The notes below the pieces were generated by a model. That model had not been told where the DNA came from. It made no database searches and saw only the letters and a program-made list of their open reading frames with translations. From Phenylobacterium sp. (GTDB taxonomy: Bacteria; Pseudomonadota; Alphaproteobacteria; Caulobacterales; Caulobacteraceae): a stretch of DNA of 5,203 nt. The position numbers and the translations under genes were made by a program. Positions 1 through 5,203 of this stretch are shown one piece after another. The DNA is taken from contig JAQGIX010000209.1 of the NCBI GenBank assembly GCA_028290925.1, forward strand, positions 1-5,203, read 5' to 3'. Position 1 is the first letter of the stretch, and every line of letters starts with the position of its first letter.

Positions 1-593
1 GCCCCGCCGATCTCGATCAGCTCGCCGCGCGAGACGATGGCCTCGCGGCCAGCGGCCAGGGTGTTGAGGGCGAGCAGCACGGCGGCTGCGTTGTTGTTGA
101 CCACGGTGGCGTCTTCCGCGCCGGTCAGGTCGCAGAGCAGGGCCCGCACATGGTCGTCGCGCTCGCCGCGACGGCCGGACGGCAGGTCGTATTCCAGGGC
201 CATCGGATCGCGCATCGCCGCCACCGCGGCCTCGATCGCCGCTTCGGCCAGCACGGCGCGGCCCAGGTTGGTGTGCAACACGGTGCCGGTCAGGTTGAAC
301 AGCGGTCGCAGGCCCGATCGGGCCTGGCCTTCCAGCCGGGCGAGCGCGCTGATCGCCAGCTCTTCGGCGGCGGGGGCCGATGGCGCGCCCGCCTGCACGG
401 CCTGGCGCGCCTCATCCAGCACGGCGCGGATGGCGGCGGTGGCGACCTGACGGCCGAACCGATCGAGGAGGGTCGCCGCAAGGGGGGTGTTGAGGACGGC
501 GCTGACCGACGACAGATCGCGCAGCCGCGCCTGCTTCGACGGCTTCATCGGCGGCTCGAACGCCGCGCCAGGCGATGCAGATTGGTCCAACAT
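1..593 (-). CDS. selA: L-seryl-tRNA(Sec) selenium transferase SelA (partial, N-terminal part)
   Basis: SelA is a cytoplasmic PLP enzyme that converts seryl-tRNA(Sec) to selenocysteyl-tRNA(Sec) using selenophosphate. The frame is open from an ATG at 593 to the left edge and gives 197 residues, a little over 40% of the usual length of about 460. Hallmarks seen: an N-terminal tRNA-binding-type domain (residues about 25-70, with VSAVLNTP and LLDRFGRQVATAAIRAVLDE), then FNLTGTVLHTNLGRA (99-113), LEYDLPSGRRGERD (133-146), VVNNNAAAVLLAL (164-176) and VSRGELIEIGG (187-197). These match E. coli SelA almost block for block. The PLP lysine lies beyond the edge. The start is not certain: GGGGA sits only 2 bases before the ATG, and Met16 (546-548) and an in-frame GTG at 638 are alternatives. 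A TATCAT hexamer at 640-645 (minus) could be a -10 box, but no good -35 accompanies it. The HD-domain gene lies 148 bases upstream on the same strand. Confidence 0.96.
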   Translation of the reverse strand, partial: MLDQSASPGAAFEPPMKPSKQARLRDLSSVSAVLNTPLAATLLDRFGRQVATAAIRAVLDEARQAVQAGAPSAPAAEELAISALARLEGQARSGLRPLFNLTGTVLHTNLGRAVLAEAAIEAAVAAMRDPMALEYDLPSGRRGERDDHVRALLCDLTGAEDATVVNNNAAAVLLALNTLAAGREAIVSRGELIEIGG

Positions 594-741
594 GGTCCCC
601 AATCGCGGCCGGAGCCGGAAGGCGCCAGCCGACTGCACGATGATATGGCCAACCCAACATCGCACGGATCCACAGGAATTGGACCCTCGTACGATGCCTA
701 GGTCTTGGACGGCGCACGCTCCGGAGATGGGGAGCGGCGGG

Positions 742-1383
742 TCAGCCACGCCAGGGGGACTGGCGGATGACGCTGCAAAAGTTACCGCGGCGGAAATCAG
801 GCTCCTTGTCCGCGATGACGTCGGCCTTGACGTTGCCGAAGGTCGTATCGGGCTTGTGCTTGATGCCGTCGTAGAAGGCCTGGATGATGTCTTCCTTGAA
901 GTGCTCCGTCCGGGGGTGGGCCGTCACGACCGCCTCGCGCTCGGCGTCGCTGTAATCGGAATAGCTCAGTCCCAAGACGTCCATTTCGACCCCGGCGGTA
1001 ACGAGCGCCACGACCGGATGCATGTGCTGCGGGATCCCGGGCGTGGTGTGGAGGGCGATCGCCGTCCAGACGGTTTCGACCTCGCCCTCGGAGATGCCCC
1101 GCGCATGCAGGAAGTCGCGCGCGGCATTCGCGCTGTCGACCTCGAAACGCTCGACCTGGCTGCTGTGCCTGGGCGTTAGCCCCATGTCGTGGAACATAGC
1201 CCCGGCATAGAGCAGTTCGGGATCGAACTTCAGGGCGCGACGCTTACCCGCGAGGGCTCCGAAGTAGTAGACGCGGCTGGAGTGATTGAAGAGCAGCGGC
1301 GTCTCGGTATCTCGCACCACCTCGGTGATCTCACGGGCCAGCTTGCTGTCGGGGATCGCCACCCCGTCGATGGCCAGTGACAT
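742..1383 (-). CDS. HD-domain protein, cyanamide hydratase-like (Ddi2/cah type)
   Basis: The product is a 213-residue soluble metal-dependent HD-superfamily protein. Visible motifs are NHSSRVYYFG (33-42, metal ligand His34), the HD pair in AMFHDMGLT (62-70, His65-Asp66), a further conserved His in AIALHTTPG (108-116, His112) and a late Asp in TAGVEMDVLG (129-138, Asp135). The C-terminus ends in NFCSVIRQSPW, as is common in this group. This arrangement resembles the fungal cyanamide hydratases and yeast Ddi2, which hydrate cyanamide to urea, but bacterial relatives mostly have no proven substrate, so the reaction is open. The ATG at 1383 was chosen because GGGAG (1390-1394) lies 6 bases before it. 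A longer frame back to 1500 adds 39 residues rich in Arg and Leu without family motifs and is rejected. There is no signal peptide. The next gene on the strand, selA, is 148 bases downstream. A weak promoter-like pair, TTGAAC (1474-1479) and GTTACG (1451-1456) on the minus strand, lies upstream. Confidence 0.85.
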   Translation of the reverse strand: MSLAIDGVAIPDSKLAREITEVVRDTETPLLFNHSSRVYYFGALAGKRRALKFDPELLYAGAMFHDMGLTPRHSSQVERFEVDSANAARDFLHARGISEGEVETVWTAIALHTTPGIPQHMHPVVALVTAGVEMDVLGLSYSDYSDAEREAVVTAHPRTEHFKEDIIQAFYDGIKHKPDTTFGNVKADVIADKEPDFRRGNFCSVIRQSPWRG

Positions 1384-1669
1384 TGTATTCTCCCTTCCGA
1401 AGCTTCTGGCGGCCCGGGGCAAGAGCGGGTGTGCGAGTCTGCAATCGACCCGTAACGCCGAGAAGTTTAGACAGTTCAATCGTATAGCTATCCGCCGCAC
1501 CGTGATGGGCCGAGCGGAAGTGACGTCCGCACCCCAAGGAATCCTGTCGACACCTCAACAGGACGGCCTCGGGAATTGCGGACGCCAACCACCGAACCCT
1601 CCGGTACACAATCAAACGAGCTCCATCGCTCGGGCGAACCGGGGTTCTCACCGTCAAACGGCCGCCCGC

Positions 1670-2071
1670 CTATTGGAGAGCCTTGGCGCCGGCGATCGCC
1701 GCGCCGAGGGACGATTGGGCGTCGCGCTCGGCGGACCGGACGCAATGGCCGCTCTGGAGGGCCGGATCCATCAGGTCGGAAGTCTGCTCACGCAGTTCCG
1801 CGCAGTCCTTCTCCGCCGCGCGTTGAATGCGCTGATCCAGGATTTTCATATCCGCGGGATTGGCCAGGTTCAGGTCGGCGTAGTTCACCGGCTGCGAGGC
1901 GGTCATCCGATCGATCGGCGCGCCGATCATCGTCTGCCCAACGACTTCGCTCTGCAGGACGGGCGCCGCCGTTCCAGGGTCCGCGGTCGCGGCTTGCGGG
2001 GGGGCGGCGAGGGCGGCCGAGCCCAGCATCAGGCTGGCGGCGAGGGCGGCGGGGGCGATCAGGTTACGCAT
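1670..2071 (-). CDS. UrcA family exported protein
   Basis: This is a 133-residue secreted or periplasmic protein of the UrcA family, named from a uranium-induced Caulobacter gene; the biochemical function of the family is unknown. A Sec signal peptide is clear: MRN, a hydrophobic core (LIAPAALAASLMLGSAA) and a cleavage site after Ala22 (ALA|AP). The family signature follows as VNYADLNLANPADMK (62-76), then LDQRIQRAAEKDC (78-90) and a second cysteine in SGHCVRSA (107-114); Cys90 and Cys110 probably form a disulfide. Residues 23-60 are an Ala/Pro-rich linker of low complexity. The ATG at 2071 is supported by AAGGAG (2079-2084) with 7-base spacing; the frame runs further up to 2158 but that extension lacks a signal and would bury the signal peptide. 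The gene lies 151 bases downstream of the transglutaminase gene and 286 bases upstream of the HD gene, so it is probably transcribed alone. No convincing promoter or U-tract terminator was seen. Confidence 0.86.
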   Translation of the reverse strand: MRNLIAPAALAASLMLGSAALAAPPQAATADPGTAAPVLQSEVVGQTMIGAPIDRMTASQPVNYADLNLANPADMKILDQRIQRAAEKDCAELREQTSDLMDPALQSGHCVRSAERDAQSSLGAAIAGAKALQ

Positions 2072-2078
2072 GAGAGGA

Positions 2079-2084
2079 CTCCTT
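2079..2084 (-). promoter_or_regulatory. Shine-Dalgarno AAGGAG of the UrcA-family gene
   Basis: A near-perfect anti-16S match 7 bases before the ATG at 2071. It decides the start against the longer frame beginning at 2158 and places the signal peptide at the very N-terminus. Confidence 0.85.
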
Positions 2085-2222
2085 CTGGTTTGCGCCGGAT
2101 CAGACCGACGACACCAGATGGGCTCGCCGCCTCTCATCGGTTTCCGGGCGAGCCTCACATCGTTGCAAGGGTCACGGACGGCGCCGGCGTGCCCGGCGAT
2201 CGTCGCGCCTACGCGGCGGCGC

Positions 2223-3338
2223 TCAAACCGTCAGTTCACGCGCCGAGATGGTGTAGCGGAAGCTGTCCGGCGCCAGCTCGTCGAAGCGACCGCTGTCGTT
2301 CTGGCCTTGCGGATACATCAGGAACGGCAGGGTGGAGCTGGCGGCGCTGCCCGGCAGGCTGATGTCGTGCGCCGTATTCCAGCCGACCCAGTTGCCCTCC
2401 CAGCCGCCGAACAGAGCCTTGTTCACCGGGGCGATCAGCGGGTTCCTGACGTCCCGGATCCACTCGGGCTTCTCCTGGCGCATCACCTTCAGCACGTCGG
2501 CCGGGTCCATGGCCACCCAGCCGTATTGGCTCAGGTAGACCTCGGCGCGGCAGTGCTGCGCGCCCGTTAGTCTGGCGGGGTCGCCGCCGAGTTCGCGGTA
2601 GCCGAAGGCGCAGGGCGCCAGGCGCAGGCCGTAGACGTCGCGGGCTGGCACGCCGACCGAACGGCACATGGCTACGAAAAGCGCGCTCAGGTCGGCGCAC
2701 TTGCCGCCCAGGTCGCCGGTTTCCAGCATGACCTTGATGTCGCCCGTGCCGCAGCCGCGGGTCTTGGGATCGCGGTGGGCGTTGGCCACCATCCAGTTGT
2801 AGAGGGCGCGGGCCTTTTCCACGTCGGTCGTGGCCCCTTGCGTGGCGGCCAGCGCGGCCTTGCGCACCACGCCATCCACCGGCTGCAGGTCGGTCGCCGC
2901 CAGGTTGGCCTTCAGCACCGCCGGGTCTTCATGCGCCGCCGAGGGCTTGGACCAGTCCACGGCCCGGTTCCGCGTCTGCACGCGGCTGGTCAGCGCCAGG
3001 GTGGGCGCGGTCTCGCCGGCCGGGAATTCGGCGTGCAACATGCGCGCGCCTGCCTTGCGGTCGGACACCAGGCGGGCGCGGGCGGCGTTGCCGGTCCAGC
3101 TGTTGTCGAGGCTGCGCTGGTAGTCGTTGTGCAGGTCAGGCACGGGCAGCCACAGCTGGGTGGCTCCCCTCGCGTCGGTCACGGCCACAGTGGTGGTGAC
3201 CTCGACGCTGCGCCATGCGCCCACCCGCGGCTCGAAGCGCGCGGCCGGGGCCTGGGCGCGAGCGGTTAGCGGCAGGGCTTGTGCGACCGCGCCGGCCAGG
3301 CCGGTCTGCAGCAGGGTTCGGCGGGTGGAATGGGGCAT
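2223..3338 (-). CDS. Tat-exported transglutaminase-like domain protein
   Basis: The product is a 371-residue exported protein with a transglutaminase/papain-fold domain. The N-terminus, STRRTLLQTGLAGAVAQ followed by ARAQA, is a typical twin-arginine signal (Arg6-Arg7) with likely cleavage after Ala30, so it is folded before export to the periplasm. Residues 40-130 form a beta-rich region (ATQLWLPVPDL, 59-69). The catalytic core is GDLGGKCADLSALF (208-221, Cys214), QHCRAEVYL (261-269, His262) and YGWVAMDPAD (272-281, Asp278), giving a complete Cys-His-Asp triad. Bacterial relatives may be peptidases or amidases rather than cross-linking enzymes; the substrate is unknown. The start at 3338 is preferred over the ATG at 3350 because GGAG (3345-3348) lies 6 bases before it, overlapping the earlier ATG, which itself has no ribosome site. 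It is divergent from the dusA remnant, with a 267-base gap. No partner gene that would define its role is adjacent. Confidence 0.93.
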   Translation of the reverse strand: MPHSTRRTLLQTGLAGAVAQALPLTARAQAPAARFEPRVGAWRSVEVTTTVAVTDARGATQLWLPVPDLHNDYQRSLDNSWTGNAARARLVSDRKAGARMLHAEFPAGETAPTLALTSRVQTRNRAVDWSKPSAAHEDPAVLKANLAATDLQPVDGVVRKAALAATQGATTDVEKARALYNWMVANAHRDPKTRGCGTGDIKVMLETGDLGGKCADLSALFVAMCRSVGVPARDVYGLRLAPCAFGYRELGGDPARLTGAQHCRAEVYLSQYGWVAMDPADVLKVMRQEKPEWIRDVRNPLIAPVNKALFGGWEGNWVGWNTAHDISLPGSAASSTLPFLMYPQGQNDSGRFDELAPDSFRYTISARELTV

Positions 3339-3344
3339 GGGGCT

Positions 3345-3348
3345 CTCC
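3345..3348 (-). promoter_or_regulatory. Shine-Dalgarno GGAG that decides the transglutaminase-like start
   Basis: GGAG followed by 6 bases and the ATG at 3338. The motif overlaps the upstream ATG at 3350, which has no ribosome site of its own, so the shorter 371-residue protein is the likelier product and the Tat signal begins MPHSTRR. Confidence 0.7.
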
Positions 3349-3457
3349 ATCGGAGGGGTTCATGGAGCTGACGTTTTCGCCGACGATTCGAGCGATACCG
3401 TCTGGCGAATTCGGCATCGAATTCTGTGCTCGCCGGCACGCCGCGCAAACTGAAACG

Positions 3458-3480
3458 TCGAGTCTACACCCATAACTCGA
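3458..3480. repeat. Inverted repeat TCGAGT-N11-ACTCGA in the divergent intergenic region
   Basis: Perfect 6-base arms (3458-3463 and 3475-3480) are separated by 11 bases, between the start of the transglutaminase-like gene and the dusA remnant. The geometry would suit a dimeric repressor or activator, but the arms are short and chance is possible. Nearby, the heptamer CGAATTC occurs twice 12 bases apart (3406-3412, 3418-3424). No regulator is identified. Confidence 0.3.
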
Positions 3481-3605
3481 ACCCCGCAGGAAGGAGCCGC
3501 CTCACCGCACCTGAAACCGGCGCGACGTCTAGAGGGCTGACGCGGCGCCTAGGCCCGGGGCCCGTGGATTTTGCGTTCGACGGTCGGTTCGCCTACTTAG
3601 CGGGC

Positions 3606-3674
3606 GTGACGCACCACCCGCCCAACCGCCTCGCGGTCGCCCCGATGATGGACTGGACGGAAAGAACGAAATAA
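3606..3674 (+). pseudogene. dusA: 5' remnant of dusA (tRNA-dihydrouridine synthase A), truncated
   Basis: DusA is an FMN enzyme that reduces uridines in the tRNA D-loop. The frame from GTG 3606 reads VTHHPPNRLAVAPMMDWT, the conserved DusA N-terminus (E. coli: RFSVAPMLDWTDRHCR), but after TER it turns into TK and a TAA at 3674, giving 22 residues against more than 300 in the intact enzyme. No later DusA motif is present on either strand, so this is a clean truncation and not a frameshift. The break coincides with a sudden fall in GC content at about 3661. The 5' end of dusA is an established target for a family of tyrosine integrases of prophages and islands, which leave a short 5' stub on one side and rebuild the gene on the other. 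The start codon choice is by homology only: no Shine-Dalgarno is visible, and the transcript may be leaderless. Codon use up to the break is host-like. Confidence 0.75.
3633..3661 (+). mobile_element. Probable island/prophage attachment site (attL-like) in dusA
   Basis: The last segment still encoding DusA (residues AVAPMMDWT plus the first bases of the next codons) would contain the recombination core, since dusA-specific integrases cross over in the part of the gene encoding this motif. The exact core cannot be fixed from one junction; a second copy beside the intact dusA would delimit it. Host DNA would be to the left and the inserted element to the right. No integrase gene is seen in the window. 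Confidence 0.5.
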
Positions 3675-3685
3675 AACAATAGGTT

Positions 3686-3714
3686 ACACGAACTCGTGTG
3701 CAAAATGTGTACAC
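3686..3714. repeat. Two adjacent palindromes just inside the junction
   Basis: ACACGA-AC-TCGTGT (3686-3699) is followed 7 bases later by the perfect 8-base palindrome GTGTACAC (3707-3714). They share ACAC/GTGT elements and sit in an AT-rich patch directly after the dusA break. They could be operator, excisionase or integrase arm sites of the element, but no direct evidence assigns them. Confidence 0.4.
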
Positions 3715-4044
3715 CCATGTTCGCGTAGAATTTCGGGTTTGTTCGCAGGATCGGTTGGGTCCAGCACCACATCGGACGACGGGCTGAGGACCGGCAGCGC
3801 TGCGCAATTGAGGGGCGCGGTGGACGTCAGCTATGCGCCAGGAGCGGACGTTGAGATCGACGCTGCGGGCACATTCAGCGCGTGCAGATGACCGGCCGGC
3901 GGCGTGTGGGGTGGCGCCGGTGCTTGGTCTACCGTGGGTGTGGTCGGCCCGCAGTCGCCCAGGGCTGCGCTGCCTTGTGACGGAGGCGCCGGAATACAGC
4001 AGCCTCTCCCCCGGGAGAGCCTGACCTCGAGCTCGTCAAGGTCT

Positions 4045-4062
4045 CCGCGCCGGGCGGCGCGG
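4045..4062. other. GC-rich stem-loop downstream of the Fic gene
   Basis: A perfect 7-bp stem (CCGCGCC/GGCGCGG) with a 4-base loop lies about 110 bases past the Fic stop codon. No run of T follows on either strand, so it is not a classical intrinsic terminator, though it could stall or protect the 3' end of the Fic transcript. Confidence 0.3.
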
Positions 4063-4174
4063 ATCGCCGCAACAGCCCTACCGACCACAAGGGCGGGGCA
4101 GGACGACCACTCGTGACGCCTTGCCGGCGTTCGAAAGTTCGGCTTTTGGGCGCCCGGTGTGCTCCTCTTGGGGG

Positions 4175-5203
4175 TCAGACTTCGTAGAAGAGTTTGGGAA
4201 AGAGGCGGTCGACATCGTCGGTCGGGAGGCCGATGCGCACGGGCCCCTTCGGCGTGTCGCTTGTCAGAAGCCCGCGGCTGGTGAGCTGACTGAGGATCGC
4301 GCGCCCCATCCGATCGCCCAGGCCGGTGATGGCGGAGGCTTCGCCGCGCGGAAGCTCGCCCCGCGTCAAGGCGGCTTCCAAGAGCGCACCGCCGCGCGGG
4401 TCGAGGTCGGGATCGGATTCCACCAGCCGCTTCAGGCGCATCGAGAAATTGTCGAGATCGAACAGTCCGGTCATGAACTCGACTTGGTCGAGCGCGACCA
4501 GGAGGAACCAGAGCGTGAACTCCTGCAGGGCCTCGAGCGAGAGGTTGCCGCGACCGTCGCGGTCGCCGCGGCGCGGGCCGTCAGCCATCTCGAGCTTGGC
4601 CAGGTACTCGTCACGGTTCTTCAAGCCGCGCGCTAGGCCGCGTGAAATCGACCAAAGGCCGCCGGCGCCCATGCCGGCCTTGAGGAACATGGCGTGGGTC
4701 ATCAGGCGACCCACCCGACCGTTCCCGTCTGGAAAGGGGTGGATGTAGGCGAACCGGTGATGGGCGGCCGGGATGTCGATGAGACGGGCTCGTGGCGGCT
4801 GCCCAAGGCGTTCGCCATAGACGTCTTGGAAGCGGGCCATGAAGTCAGTGACCCGGTCGCTTGAAGGCGGCTGATGACGGCCCACCTCAACGTCGTGCTT
4901 CGGCTCATGGCGAAAGACCCCCGGCTCCATCATGAAGCTGAAGTCCTTCCCCTCGATCAGCCGGAAGACGTCGGGGACTTCGGCGTAGAAGTCGCGATGA
5001 AGCTCCAAGATGAAATCCTGGGACGCGGGATCGCCCAGGGTCCCGGCGTGGAAGTGGGTGTCGATCCGCTGCTGGACGGTGATGTGCGCCCGCGCCTCCA
5101 GTTGCAGGTCGCGCTTGGCCGGATCTTCAGAGAGGTCGCCCTCGATCGCCGCAGCGATGTCGCGCGGCCGCGTGTTGTGGCCTTCGATAAGGTTGGAATA
5201 GTA
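4175..5203 (-). CDS. Fic family protein, AMP-transferase, autoinhibited class II type (partial, 5' end beyond window)
   Basis: Fic enzymes usually transfer AMP from ATP to a hydroxyl side chain of a target protein. The open frame enters from the right edge and gives 342 visible residues to the TGA at 4175. Near the visible N-terminus, YYSNLIEGHNT (1-11) carries the inhibitory motif (S/T)xxxE(G/N), with Glu7 expected to block productive ATP binding. The substrate-docking flap is about 94-115 (PGVFRHEPKHDVEVG). The active site HPFPDGNGRVGR (155-166) is complete, with catalytic His155, Asp159 and both arginines. After an alpha-helical stretch, residues about 272-327 (ASAITGLGDRMGRAILSQL and RGLLTSDTPKGPVRIGLP) look like a winged helix, common in this Fic subfamily. 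Probably only a few dozen residues are missing. A TTG at 5006-5008 is an internal codon, not the start, because conserved sequence continues upstream. The gene converges on the dusA remnant and is probably cargo of the inserted element, although its GC and codon use resemble the host genes. Confidence 0.96.
   Translation of the reverse strand, partial: YYSNLIEGHNTRPRDIAAAIEGDLSEDPAKRDLQLEARAHITVQQRIDTHFHAGTLGDPASQDFILELHRDFYAEVPDVFRLIEGKDFSFMMEPGVFRHEPKHDVEVGRHQPPSSDRVTDFMARFQDVYGERLGQPPRARLIDIPAAHHRFAYIHPFPDGNGRVGRLMTHAMFLKAGMGAGGLWSISRGLARGLKNRDEYLAKLEMADGPRRGDRDGRGNLSLEALQEFTLWFLLVALDQVEFMTGLFDLDNFSMRLKRLVESDPDLDPRGGALLEAALTRGELPRGEASAITGLGDRMGRAILSQLTSRGLLTSDTPKGPVRIGLPTDDVDRLFPKLFYEV

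Larger units (their letters stand above)
3675..4174. other. 500-base region without a convincing gene
   Basis: The first part (to about 3745) is AT-rich for this DNA and holds two palindromes (described separately). From about 3750 the sequence returns to high GC. Short open stretches exist on both strands, for example one reading RGAVDVSYAPGADVEIDAAG around 3807-3866 that ends at a TGA at 3892, but none has a ribosome site, a family motif or a reliable start. It could hold an eroded gene. Two stem-loops occur: CTCTCCC/GGGAGAG (4004-4019) and CCGCGCC-GGGC-GGCGCGG (4045-4062). No tRNA-like sequence was recognised. Confidence 0.6.

Noticed and set aside
717..736. CGCTCC-N8-GGAGCG inverted repeat after the HD gene stop as terminator
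   Set aside because: The stem is 6 bp and no T-tract follows on the minus strand.
594..741. Possible selC (tRNA-Sec) between the HD gene and selA
   Set aside because: No T-loop TTCGA-type motif, no UCA anticodon arm in context and no long acceptor stem was found on either strand.
487..1179. 230-residue plus-strand frame
   Set aside because: It is antisense to SelA and the HD gene, both of which have unmistakable family motifs.
1286..2362. 358-residue open frame on the plus strand
   Set aside because: It runs antisense across the UrcA gene and parts of its neighbours, is rich in Arg and Gly with no family motif, and has no ribosome site. It is an effect of high GC on the opposite strand.
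3571..3599. TTGCGT-N17-TACTTA as dusA promoter
   Set aside because: The spacing is right but both boxes match the consensus poorly, so it cannot be called from sequence alone.
3464..3719. Repeated TACACCCAT at 3465 and 3710 as possible att repeats
   Set aside because: It is only 9 bases, one copy lies upstream of dusA on the host side, and it has no relation to the break point.
4123..4147. Hairpin GCCGG/TCGGC followed by TTTT on the plus strand
   Set aside because: The stem is only 5 bp with an 11-base loop, and no plus-strand gene precedes it; it is in the wrong direction for the Fic gene.

Overview
The window is GC-rich DNA from an alphaproteobacterium, most likely of the Caulobacterales (Caulobacter, Phenylobacterium or Brevundimonas type). 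The grounds are the high GC, the occurrence of an UrcA-family exported protein and the general style of the proteins; no 16S or other strict marker is present, so the assignment is an inference.

Four genes lie on the minus strand in the left two thirds. Reading leftward in transcription order they are: a Tat-exported transglutaminase-like cysteine peptidase-fold protein (2223-3338), a small exported UrcA-family protein (1670-2071), an HD-domain protein resembling cyanamide hydratases (742-1383), and the first 197 residues of SelA, the selenocysteine synthase (1-593, cut by the window edge). The gaps between them (148 to 286 bases) are too wide for a tight operon. Each of the three complete genes has its own Shine-Dalgarno sequence; SelA has only a poor one. 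No common pathway is evident; selA shows that the organism probably makes selenoproteins.

The most interesting point is near 3606-3674. Divergent from the transglutaminase gene, on the plus strand, is a 22-codon reading frame that encodes the conserved N-terminus of tRNA-dihydrouridine synthase A (RLAVAPMMDWT) and then breaks off into unrelated, AT-rich sequence. The 5' end of dusA is a known insertion site for a family of tyrosine integrases, so this looks like the host-side junction (attL-like scar) of a prophage or genomic island that runs to the right. No other dusA sequence is visible in the window.

Right of the junction come about 500 bases without a convincing gene (AT-rich patch with two palindromes, then GC-rich DNA with two stem-loops). 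After that, on the minus strand, is a Fic-domain AMP-transferase of the autoinhibited class (4175-5203, start beyond the right edge). It has a complete HPFPDGNGRVGR catalytic motif, an N-terminal inhibitory SNLIEG motif and a C-terminal winged-helix-like region. If the junction is real, the Fic gene is probably island cargo.
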